From Gammaproteobacteria bacterium (GTDB lineage Bacteria; Pseudomonadota; Gammaproteobacteria; Competibacterales; Competibacteraceae), in assembly GCA_024235095.1 (NCBI GenBank), contig JACKNC010000002.1, positions 186,001-250,000 of the forward strand: a stretch of 64,000 bases of DNA. Reading direction: 5' to 3'. Shown here piece after piece: positions 8,341 to 18,700 of this stretch. Each line of letters opens with the position of its first letter. Position 1 is the first letter of the stretch. The notes beneath the pieces were generated by a model. That model was given only the letters and a program-made list of their open reading frames with translations, made no database searches and was not told the origin of the DNA. The position numbers and the translations under genes were made by a program.

Positions 8341-8453
8341 AGCGCTGTCTGTTACCCGTGAGAATGAACCATTCTAGCGGTCGCCGTCGCTGGCGACAAT
8401 GACTGTCGTCAGCGATCGCCGTCAATGAGAACCCGCCAAGCGTGATGGCGGTT

Positions 8454-9620
8454 CTAACTTCTCACGCCGAGAATCCATAAATTGAGGTTCAAACCCCGCT
8501 CCAAACACCAAATCAGGGCCACCGAAGCGACGATGGCCGAACCCAACGGCAACACCAAACGCCGGTATAGCCAGGTGCGCCGAACCAGGAAGGCAAATGG
8601 TAACACGATCGCAACGATCGTCAGTTGTCCCGTTTCCACACCCAGATTAAAGCCCGCCAACGCTAGCGCCAATATATCGCTGGGTAGACCCAAATCCTGC
8701 AATACGCTGGCAAAACCAAAGCCGTGAATCAGCCCCAGCGTGAACGCCAGCGCCCAACGCTGGGTCTTAACCAGCGGAAATAGATTGTTGAGCGCTGCTA
8801 ACACTACAGTAAAGGCAATGGTCGATTCCACCAGCCGGCTAGGCAGATTCACTATCTCCAACACCGCCAGACTGAGGGTCAGCGAGTGGGCGAGGGTGAA
8901 AGCCGTCACGATGCCGGCGGTTTCCAGCACGACCGGGCGCAGGGCTACAGCCGGTCGCCAGTGGCCATTTTCCCACCACAGCACTGTGGGCAGCAGCAGC
9001 GCCAGTAGGAATAGAAGATGGTCGAAACCGATCCAGATATGCCAGACCCCTTCCTCCCAGTAGCTGATGAATGACCGCCAACCGCTGATGGGCGCCGCAT
9101 TCAGGACATACTGAGACTGCCCTGGCGACAGCACGACAGTCGTCACGCCGGTAGGCTGATTGACCTGTAACAACCCCCGGTGCGAGGGATCAAGGGCGAA
9201 GAACAGCCGGTAATCCAGAGTCACGACCTTTGCCGCCGGACAGTCCAGGGCCACATCGAGCACGGCATAAGCGCCGTCACTGTGCTGGACGACCTGCATG
9301 GCTCCAGGCCGGGGAGCGCAAGCGTCATCACCGGCGCGCAAGCTCAGATGTTCCAGGGCATAATTCACCACAGCGCCTTCCTGCGCTTGCAATTCGCCCC
9401 AGGTAATAGCGCCGTCACCATCACGGTCCAACCCCAGCGCATATTCCAGATCACGCAACGCAATATCCCAGCGTGCCCACCAGCCACCTTGATGCGGTGT
9501 CAGATGTAAATAACTGTCGCTAGGCTTATGGGCGAATGCCGGAAAAGCGCCTAGCAGCAACAAGGCCAGAGTGACCAGTAACGTCGAGAGGACCCACCAC
9601 CGATTTGATTTTTCGATCAT
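8454..9620 (-). CDS. HupE/UreJ-family membrane protein with EF-hand-like loop
   Basis: 388 residues: signal peptide (to about residue 30), a soluble periplasmic part of about 165 residues, then 6–7 membrane segments. The membrane part has the family's conserved His motifs GFDHLLFLL, TLAHSLTLSLA and GLIHGFGFA, typical of HupE/UreJ_2 proteins linked to nickel or other metal handling. Residues 65–76 read DRDGDGAITWGE, a full EF-hand calcium loop. The start overlaps the upstream TPR gene by 4 bases. The DUF4331–TPR–HupE order suggests one functional unit; transported ion and role are not established. Confidence 0.82.
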   Translation of the reverse strand: MIEKSNRWWVLSTLLVTLALLLLGAFPAFAHKPSDSYLHLTPHQGGWWARWDIALRDLEYALGLDRDGDGAITWGELQAQEGAVVNYALEHLSLRAGDDACAPRPGAMQVVQHSDGAYAVLDVALDCPAAKVVTLDYRLFFALDPSHRGLLQVNQPTGVTTVVLSPGQSQYVLNAAPISGWRSFISYWEEGVWHIWIGFDHLLFLLALLLPTVLWWENGHWRPAVALRPVVLETAGIVTAFTLAHSLTLSLAVLEIVNLPSRLVESTIAFTVVLAALNNLFPLVKTQRWALAFTLGLIHGFGFASVLQDLGLPSDILALALAGFNLGVETGQLTIVAIVLPFAFLVRRTWLYRRLVLPLGSAIVASVALIWCLERGLNLNLWILGVRS

Positions 9621-10852
9621 GATTTGAACTCCCGCAAGCGCCGGCTTAACTCGGTCAGCCGTTCACCTTCCAAACGAACCCGATCCAGCCAGTCCAGAAC
9701 CTCGCGTGCTGCTTCCGGCTGGCCGGCTGCCAGGGCCGCTTCCAACAACAGCCGGGCATCCTGGGGTTCACGCTGGCCCTGTGTCCAGTTCTGCTGGGCC
9801 AGTTCCAAAGCTTCCCGAGGTTGCTGGCGCAGATCCAACCGCAACCGGGCTTCAGTGGCGAGATGGATCCCATCGCCGCGCTGACGGGCAGCGGCGAAGC
9901 GCGCTTCCAGCATTTCGGCATGGCGTCGCCAGGCGTCGTCACTCAACTGTCGCTCCGCCAAGGTCAGTCGTAGCAACAGATTGTCAGCGCGCTGTTCATC
10001 CTGGAGCAAGGTGCGCACCTCGTCGGGACGATGGTGATCGAGTAGAAAATCTGCATAAGCGCCAAACAGGTAGACACTGCGCTGTCCCACGTCCAAAGCG
10101 GCGCGGAAGTGCGTCTCGGCCGCCGAAGCGTCACCGCGCTGTTCGGCGATTTCCGCTAGCACCGTCAGCGCCCATTGCCGTTCTTCAGCACCGGCATTAG
10201 GACTGTGGGCTAACGCTTGACTCAATCCGCGATAGGCGGCCTCGGCCTGCCCACCCCGACTCGCCGCGCCGCTCCAGCAGGTGATAAACAGTAGCGGAGC
10301 TACTCGGCGCTGCAGCGCCAGGCAACTGCGCATGGCCGCAATGGGTTCGCCCTGCACCTGCTGGATGACCGCCTGGGTCAGCCAGGCTTGTGGGTGGCGA
10401 GGTTGAATCGCCAGAACTTGGCGCAAATCAGCCAGCGCCCCGTCGAAGTCATGGCGGTTCTGACGCAGCACCGCTCGCAGCAGCAAGACCTCGGACGGCG
10501 GTGGGTCTTGATTCCACCACGGCGCCAGCGCGGCTTGAGCGTAACCGGCGTAACGAGGATCGCCTTCAGCGCGGCCGATCGCCAGATTGCGGCGAGCGAC
10601 CTGGAGCGCCAGTTCCAGATCATTAGGTCGGTCCGCCAGTTCACGACGCAATGCCTGCAACTCTCGCCTCTGTGAGTCGGTCGCGATGTGTGGCAACGTC
10701 TCCAGAACCTGATGAGGATCAGTAGGAACGAAGGGCGCCGCTAGCACCGGGCCGACGACGCTCAGCCCCACACCGAGCAGCAGCCGCCAACGCCGCCACC
10801 CGGTGGGACTGCTTCTCTCACACAAGACTTGAAAAGCGGAGAGTAGATTCAT
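9617..10852 (-). CDS. TPR-repeat protein, probably exported
   Basis: 411 residues from ATG 10852. The longer frame from 10930 would overlap the end of the upstream gene and adds no useful sequence. The N-terminus has a basic stretch and a hydrophobic segment (LLLGVGLSVVGPVLAAP), so export is likely. The rest is helical repeats of TPR type, e.g. LALQVARRNLAIGRAEGDPR, DFDGALADLRQVLAIQPRHP, and DASAAETHFRAALDVGQRS. TPRs bind partner proteins. It lies 28 bases after the DUF4331 gene and overlaps hupE by 4 bases. Confidence 0.8.
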   Translation of the reverse strand: MNLLSAFQVLCERSSPTGWRRWRLLLGVGLSVVGPVLAAPFVPTDPHQVLETLPHIATDSQRRELQALRRELADRPNDLELALQVARRNLAIGRAEGDPRYAGYAQAALAPWWNQDPPPSEVLLLRAVLRQNRHDFDGALADLRQVLAIQPRHPQAWLTQAVIQQVQGEPIAAMRSCLALQRRVAPLLFITCWSGAASRGGQAEAAYRGLSQALAHSPNAGAEERQWALTVLAEIAEQRGDASAAETHFRAALDVGQRSVYLFGAYADFLLDHHRPDEVRTLLQDEQRADNLLLRLTLAERQLSDDAWRRHAEMLEARFAAARQRGDGIHLATEARLRLDLRQQPREALELAQQNWTQGQREPQDARLLLEAALAAGQPEAAREVLDWLDRVRLEGERLTELSRRLREFKS

Positions 10853-10880
10853 GGTGAGTCTCGCGAGAGTTCGCCGGTGG

Positions 10881-12449
10881 TCAGTCCAAAGGACAGACGC
10901 TCTCGCAGCCCAACTCGCCTGGATCGACATGGCGACTGTCGCGGCCAGAGTGTGCTAGTCCGAGATAGGGAAAACTCTCGCGGTAAGGTACATCGTTGAC
11001 GTTGACCCCATCGCCAATCCGGTTATGTGGGAAACCGGTGAATCTCGAATCACCGGTCAATACACCGACCACGGCCCGCGCCGCGATATCGGTCACGTCA
11101 TCCGACAGTCGGCGACCATTGGGAAAACCAGCAGGATCGCCGGCCAATAGACCCAGGCGTTTGCGCTGCACAGCCGGTGTCGGCGGCACTCCCGTATTCA
11201 AGCGCAATAAATCAGCGACCGGGCCGGTTGGGGTTCCTGAAGCAGCGATGGGCGGCGCATAGGTCACCAGCGGCAACAGATCGGTGCGCGGCGGGTCTGG
11301 AATCGGCAGGGCTTCAGCATAGATCGCATTCAACACCCGCGCCAGTAGAGGGTCCAGAGCATAATCGGCGAACTGGGCGTCATCTTTGGGCTGGCTCATA
11401 CTAAACTTGTCCTTGTCGCCGGTGCCAATGAGCAATTCATTGAACAGTGGGTTGCCCATGCGCTGAATCTGGGTTAGGCGCGGCGATAGCTTGGGCGATT
11501 CGCCGGGACGGCGGTACGCTTTGCTTCGCGGCCGTAAGGTCGCACCCCAGGCACCGATAGTAGCCAGCGGTTCGCCAGCAGTGTGAAAATGGCCGTCAGC
11601 AGTCAACAGCGTGATCGGCGCCTCGATGGCGATAGCGTTGACGTTGAAACCGGCGACATCATCAGACGCGAAATTGGTGGTGTCGCTTCTATTGCCTTCA
11701 TCCTGATCATCCCCGAGAACGCCTGGGATGCCCGTGTTGAAGGCTCCAGGACGGAAATTCAGCGAATCGAAGGCCGCCCCTAGATCGATCCAGAAGGGGT
11801 CGTCCACCGTACCCGCAAACACACGAACGCCATTATCCAAATGGTAAACGCCCTGCTCCGTCAAACCCGCGTAGTCGGGCATGGTGCGCGGCCCTACATT
11901 CGTGGGTACGGCGATCAATCCCTCGGCCAGCGTGGTTTGTTGCCGGCCTTGTACCAGGGTGACCGTGTAGCGCTGACGTAGGCTCAGCCCTTCGGAGCCA
12001 GTACCGTCCAGCGCAGTGATGGCTGGAGGAATCAAAGGAGTGCCCGGCGCTACTGGCGCCGGGGAATTGGAAGGCGCGGTAATTCCGCTGCCAGCGCCCA
12101 CGAAGCCGGTAAACACGCTGGGCGCGCGAATTTCGGTGGTGAAGCGAAACTCGAAACTCAGGTCAGCCACCGCATCATGGTTGTTGTCGATACGGATGGC
12201 ATAGACGATTTCCGGATCGAAGGGGAAATAGTTGGGACCGTTGCTGGGTTCCAGCAGCGGATCAACATCCAGGATGAAGGTAACCTTGCCGGAATCGTCA
12301 TAGCTGACAAAGGCGTAAAAATCGGTGATATCTGCCTTGGGGTCGAGCGCCGTGAGCGGCGCTTCACGGTGATTGGCAGTATGACCGGCGGTGGCAACCG
12401 CCAGGGTCAGGGCTAGGCTCAAGCCGGTGCGAGTTAAGGTGCAAAGCAT
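10881..12449 (-). CDS. Secreted DUF4331-family protein
   Basis: 522 residues with a signal peptide (MLCTLTRTGLSLALTLAVA…) followed by the diagnostic start of DUF4331: NHREAPLTALDPKADITDFY, then AFVSYDDSGKVTFILDVDPL and FPFDPEIVYAIRIDN. The C-terminal part has the usual GRRLSDDVTDIAAR motif. Proteins of this family are periplasmic or extracellular and of unknown biochemical role; they recur beside TPR, HupE-like and ECF sigma genes. It heads the three-gene cluster. AGGAGG lies about 7 bases before the ATG. Confidence 0.88.
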   Translation of the reverse strand: MLCTLTRTGLSLALTLAVATAGHTANHREAPLTALDPKADITDFYAFVSYDDSGKVTFILDVDPLLEPSNGPNYFPFDPEIVYAIRIDNNHDAVADLSFEFRFTTEIRAPSVFTGFVGAGSGITAPSNSPAPVAPGTPLIPPAITALDGTGSEGLSLRQRYTVTLVQGRQQTTLAEGLIAVPTNVGPRTMPDYAGLTEQGVYHLDNGVRVFAGTVDDPFWIDLGAAFDSLNFRPGAFNTGIPGVLGDDQDEGNRSDTTNFASDDVAGFNVNAIAIEAPITLLTADGHFHTAGEPLATIGAWGATLRPRSKAYRRPGESPKLSPRLTQIQRMGNPLFNELLIGTGDKDKFSMSQPKDDAQFADYALDPLLARVLNAIYAEALPIPDPPRTDLLPLVTYAPPIAASGTPTGPVADLLRLNTGVPPTPAVQRKRLGLLAGDPAGFPNGRRLSDDVTDIAARAVVGVLTGDSRFTGFPHNRIGDGVNVNDVPYRESFPYLGLAHSGRDSRHVDPGELGCESVCPLD

Positions 12450-12604
12450 GACAATCCTCCTTTAAACATCATGATATGTAAGGCGATATGGGGTATCGCC
12501 GACATGAAGCAGCAATGACTTCCTAAGCAGTTGCGCCAGCGCTCGTCGTTTGGATGCAAACGGAAAAAATAAAGACTCAATATGGATATCCAGACTGTTG
12601 AACA

Positions 12605-12685
12605 CTTATCCACAAAGAGAAAACGACTGCGCGTCGGGTGGCTCGCGCCCATGTCTTGCTGCAAGCAAACGCGGGAGGATTGGAG
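12605..12685 (+). pseudogene. Fossil of an IS630-type transposase N-terminus
   Basis: Forward translation gives LIHKEKTTARRVARAHVLLQ then ANAGGLE, which aligns with residues 18–40 of the IS630 transposase encoded at 46576 (VIHKGKAAARKVARAHVLLQ). No flanking terminal repeats or the rest of the gene remain. It occupies part of the 287-base gap between the PKS stop and the DUF4331 start. The rest of that gap should hold the DUF4331 promoter; no clear −35/−10 pair is recognisable. Confidence 0.6.
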
Positions 12686-12736
12686 AGAAAAACCGCCAGA
12701 CTTTGTTAATCTCTGAGAAGATTCATTGAAAATCAG

Positions 12737-15700
12737 TCATTTATCTTGATGATAACATCGAACGCCGCCGGCCCAGCCGCCGCCCAACCGATTGAGCGCC
12801 GAACTGGCAGTGCATTCAAATTGCCGCAGCACACAGAGTACGGCGTCCTGTTCATCAACGATCCAGGCTTCGCCTCGGGTCACGGGGTCATCCCGTTCTG
12901 AATGAACGCGAATCCGCGCCTTGACCAAGTCAATTGACGCTGAGGAGCTGAAACACTGAATAAGGCCCACCCGGTTGGGCAGCGTGGCGCTGCCGCGCAA
13001 GGTACACGACCAGATCAGTACGGCCTGAAAGATCGCGTCAACCCATCCCGGATCAAACCGCCATGCGCCATTCTCGGTGAATGGGCAAAATTGCTCAGTC
13101 CGGCTGGGCGTTAATCGCAAGTCAATGCCCTGATGATTGATTGCTTCGATGGCTGCAATCGTTTGCAATAGGGGGCCATGGAACAACCAGCGACGATAAG
13201 CCTCTTCTACAGTGATTGTTGCTGGCGAAGCCTGCAAAGGGTTCGGAGGCAATTCTTGTGGCCTGGACAGCGCCGGCTGAGTTTTCCTGATGACCACCGT
13301 AGCGCGGTAAGCAGGACGTTCACTCTGATCACCCGCGCCAAGCGTGACTGCGCACCGTTGCGGTTCTGGAACAGAAGCGGCTTGTTCATGGACTTGAATC
13401 TTTATCGCCAAATCATCCTGCGTGAGTCGCAATCCCTGTAGCAACCGCACATCTTCCAGTTCAAGAATCGGTAATTCCGGTCGATGGACAGCCACCGCTT
13501 CAGCCATATATTCCATCGCCACCGCGAACGGCAGCACCGGGACGCCATCCAACCGGTGATGATCCAGATAGGGATCAGTGATTAAATCCACGGTTTTTTC
13601 GAACTGCCAGGATGTTGGGTTCAGCTCGGTCAAACGCCCGCCTTGGAGCAACGCATAGGGAGTTTCAATAATAAGAGACGGATCAACTTGGCCAGGCAAG
13701 GCGCTGAACCGCATTTCCGCATATTCCCAGGGATAATCACCGGCGACCAGTTCCACCTCATCCGTTGGCCCATACAGCAATTCGTTGAGCAAAAAACACC
13801 GACCCGCCGCTGCATTCACTAGATGGACGCCGCGCGCCTCGAACTGCTGCCGCACTTCGGGCGTGACCATACCGGCTCCATGCGTTGTCTGATCCCAGGG
13901 ACTCCAGTGAATCGCCGCGACCTTCACTGCATCACCCCAACGGGTGCGCAGACGCCACGCCAGCCGGGCCACGATTTCATTCGCGGTTGCATAATCCGCT
14001 TGCCCGCGATTGCCGAAACGCCCAGCAACCGAGGTAAAAAAAGCAATGAATTTCAGCGTCTCCGGGCGCAGATATTTCGCCAACAGGAAAGCGCTGTCTA
14101 CTTTGGCGTCAATGACCCGGTCCATGCTCTCGCCAGATTTGCCCAAGAACCAGCCATCTTCGATGACCCCGGCGCCGTGAATCACCGCATCGATTCGGCC
14201 ATGCGTCTGGTACAACGTATTCAGCAATGCGGCCATTTCTGTTTCATTCCGAACATCCACGACCCGGTAATCCACCCGCGCGCCCATCGCGATGAAGTCC
14301 GCCAGATTGGCGCGGATTTCCCGGTCGCGCAGTAGAGACTGAACGTTTCGTTCGACTTCGGCGGGTTTCACCGTGCGCCCCTCGGCGCTGGCTTGCGCCA
14401 ACAGATGACGGCGTAACGCGGCGGCATCGGGCAGATGGCGAATCACGGCGTCTTCCGGGTCTGGCAGCGGCGTTCGTCCAAGCAAGATCAAGGTTGGGCG
14501 AAATAGCGCTAGTTCACGCAATGTTTCCGCTGTGATGCCACGCGCCCCACCGGTCGCTAGCACGATCCAATCCTCGTCTGGTTGACGCCGGGGAGTGGGC
14601 AACGGCGATAGCGAAGCCGGTACAGTTCGGAAAATGGTGCGCACCCCGCCGAGATAGCCGACTTCCCGACGACCGCCGGGCAACGCCAGTTCCTGAAACG
14701 CCAGCGCCGCCAATCGTTCAGGATCATCGTCTGGATCGATGTCCAGCGCCTTGCCAATGAATCCGGGTTCAGCCGCATCAGGATTCCATTCCAGATTCAG
14801 CGTTTTTACCAATCCGGTCAGTCCTGCGCCACCAGGGAAAATGCTCTGTGCGGCCTCGGGTAAACCATTGCGTCCAAATTCACCACCCAGGCCGCTGACC
14901 GTCAGCAACCGTCCTCCATTACGCAACTCGGTCCCGACCTGTTGCAACAAGGCGAATAGACTTTTAACTTCCCGATTCATGCATTCACGCCACTTGGTCA
15001 GCGGCGCATCGACCGCCAGCGGCGGCTGACCCAGGGGTAGCAGGTGAATAACGGCCCGGATCGTCAAACTGCGCGATTGCGTCTGAAGCCAATGACTCAG
15101 CCGCTCAGTGTCCTCCAGCAGCTCCTCGGGAATCAACAAGGGCTGTACGCCGGCCTGACGCAATTTCCCGCTCAAGGCATCGGCCACGCCCAATTTGTCA
15201 GAGGTAATCAGGTATACACCTGGTTCCAGCGCCGACGGCGGAACGGTCAACGATTGTGGATGCGCCTTAACAATAAACCGGGACAGCGGGGCGCACGGAA
15301 GACTGTCTGTCCCGGTTAATTCAAAAGGGCGCGCATTCTCCTCCAGCGTCTTTATGGATGTCTCAGTCGCCAATCGGGCGGTCACTGCGTCCAGAATCTG
15401 CTGGAACGTTGGCAGCGTGGCGATCGCTTCCATATGTGGCTGAAGTTTTTGTGAAACAGCCTCCGGCAGCGACCGGCGGAACAGGCCGAGAATTTCCACC
15501 CGTTTGATCGAATCAATGCCCAAGTCCGCTTCGATGTCCTGATCCAGGCCCAACATCTCCGGCGGGTAACCGGTGCGCTCGCTGGCAATGGTCAGCAAGC
15601 GGTTTTTGAGGTCAGGAAGTTTCTCTTCTGATTGGGCCGAGGCAGGCGGCGTAATTCCTTCTTCCCCTCCCTTTGACAAAGGGGGGACGGGGGGGATTTC

Positions 15701-18700
15701 GTGCGCCGGCATCACAGGAGGAGAGAGATGGATTTCTCCCCCTTTTGACAAAGGGGTGGAGAGAATTTCGCGCGCTGGCATTAGCGGTTGAAGCGCTGCG
15801 GATTCAGCGCCGCTTTCCTCCCGGCTTGCGGCGAAATAGGCCAGCATTACTTGTTCCTGCAAGCGCAAAAACTGGCGCATGGTTTCCTGATAACCGGCTA
15901 GCGCCTGATCGACCGCCCACCCTGGGGCGGAACCGGTCGCCAGCGGCGGGCCGGATGATGGATCGTTCATGACATGATTCTCCGTCGATGAGATAACTTC
16001 CCCCCCACTCCAACCCTCCCCCACGAGAGGGGAAGGCGCTTGTTCCGTTCCCCCCTTTGAAAAAGGGGGGTTAGGGGAGATTTTGGACAAGGCGCCAACC
16101 GATGCAGTGAGTGGCGGCTTGACGCCCAGCGCATAAGATTCTCCCTGCCGCCGGACGCCGGTTCCGCTCAGCCACCAGACATGGGACGACAATGGCGCGG
16201 GTTTGGCGCGTTCCAATAACTGATCCAATGGCGATGGCGACTGATCGGCAATCCGACCCGCAAACAGCGCGGCCACATCGAGTTGAACGCCATGAGCGAG
16301 TAACGCCGCCAACGCCTGCAACAATCCGTTCAGGCCGCCGCCGTGATCATCGACCGCCACCGCTAGATGCAGTTGTCCGTGCAGAATTTGCTGGGTCAGA
16401 CGGGTTAGCACATTACGCGGGCCGACTTCCAGGAACACGCGCGCACCGGCGGCGTACATGGCCTCGATCTCGCCGGTGAAATTGACTGGTTCCGCCAGAT
16501 GCGCCGCCAGCCGGTCACGAATCGCCGCTGGTTCCTGCGGATAAGGGTCGGCGGTGAAATTACCATAGACCGTGAACGTCGGCGACCGTAACGGCAAACC
16601 GGCTATAAACTCCGCTAGTTGCGCCCGGGCTGGTTCGACGATGGGAGAATGAAACGCGGCGGCGACCGGCAAGGGCGCGGCGGAGATACCGTGCGTTGAT
16701 AAAGCCTGACGGGCCTGTTCAATCGCCGCAGTAGAGCCGGATAGCACCAGTTGTTGGGGTGCGTTGTAGTTAGCCAGGGTGATGCCTTCGACGCCGCGCA
16801 ACGCCGCTTTTACGGATTCCGCATCGGCGCGCGCCGCCAGCATCGTTCCCAGTTCACCTCCGGTAGCCGCCTCAACGATGAATCGTCCACGCGCCTCGGA
16901 CACGCGCATCAGGGTCTCCAGGTCGAGAACGTCCGCCGCATGCAACGCCACATATTCGCCGTAGCTATGGCCTGCCGCGAATTCTGGCTGTAAATTCAAG
17001 GTTTGCAACCAGGCCCATAGCCCGGCTTCAACTGCGCCCAGCGCTGGCTGGGCAATGTTGGTACAGGTCAACTGACGACGCGCTTCCTGATCGGTTTCCG
17101 GCGTAAAGCGGCGAGGCGGGTAAATGCAAGCGCTTAGTTCCTGGCCAAGCACGTCCGCCAGAACCGTATTCGCCTGTTCCAAAATCGCCGCCAGTTGTGG
17201 CAACGCGACCGCCAACTCGCGCAACATGTCGGGGTACTGGCTGCCCTGCCCCGGAAACAGCACCGCTAACCGGGGAAAATCTCCGTCAGCCGGCCAGGGA
17301 TGCGGCAAATAAATGCCTTCAGCTTGATGCTGCTCACCGCGTAACCATTCAGTCCCCCCCTTTGGCAAAGGGGGGTTAGGGGGGATTTTGGCCCCGTCGT
17401 CCGTGCGCAATCCCCCCCGGCCCCCCTTTTTCAAAGGAGGGAGGTGGACGCTTACCTCGCTGCCGGTCAGCGAGAGCGGCAACCCGCGCAACTGCCTCAA
17501 TGCGCTTGCCGTCTGTTGCGCCAATTCTGCCAACGATCCTGCAACAATCGCCAGCGTCAATCCCTGATCTGGTAATGCCTGCGCCAGCGCCGCCGCTAGT
17601 TCCGCCAGACGTGGTTGCGCGCTCGCTTGCAAGGCGACCTGCAACCGTTCCAGTTCAGCGATTAATCCAGCGTGGTCTGACGCTCGCCAGACAAACAACT
17701 CAACCGGCCAGTCAAGCGCAGAGGATTCAGGCGCTCGCTTCTCGTCATATTCTTCTAGCGTCGCGTGGAAATTAGCCCCGCCAAACCCAAACGCGCTAAC
17801 GCTCGCTCTACGCGGATAATCCCGTTCACGCAACCAGGGTCGCGCTTCGGGATTGATAAACAAGGGACTGGCCGGATCGCGCAATGGGGGGAGCGGTCGA
17901 TCTACCCCGCGATGCGGCGGCAGCACCCGATAATGCAACGCCAGCGCCGCTTTGATCAGCCCGGCTGCGCCTGCCGCCGCCTTGGTATGGCCGATCAATG
18001 TCTTAGCGGAACCGATCGCGCCGCTGGCTGGTGATGCGCTGCTCTCGTCCAGCAGCGTCGTCACCGTCTCCAGTTCCGCCCGATCGCCGGCCACGGTGCC
18101 GGTGCCATGCGCTTCCCACAATCCAACGGTCACCGGCGAGTAACCGGCTTCCTGATAAGCGCGGCGCAAAGCTCGCAACTGCCCGGCGGGGCGAGGAGCA
18201 GTCAACCCCTTGGCGCGACCGTCGCTGGAACCGGCGACGCCTTTAATCACTGCGTAAATCCGGTCGCCATCCCGCTCAGCGTCCGCCAACCGTTTCAATA
18301 CGACTGCCGCAACCCCCTCCGCAATAGCGATGCCATCCGCTTGTTCGTCGAAGGTGCGGGGTCGGCCTTTCGGTGACAACGCCTGGGTCTTGGAGAAACA
18401 GAGATACATGAACGGCGATTGCATGGTATCCGCGCCGCCAGCAATCGCTAGATCGCTGTGACCCAATCGCAACTCGTTGACGGCTTGGTAAATCGCGGCC
18501 AGCGATGACGCACAGGCGGCGTCTACTGCGCAGTTGACGCCGCCAAAGTCAAAACGATTGCTGACCCGGCCCGCCGCTACGTTCGGCAATAATCCGGCAA
18601 AAGAATCTTCGGTCCATTCCGGCAGCCTGGCCAGCGTGTCCTCGTCCGCGCGTCCGGTCATGCGCAGCAAATCAGCGCGCGTCGCGTAGGCTAACCCCAA

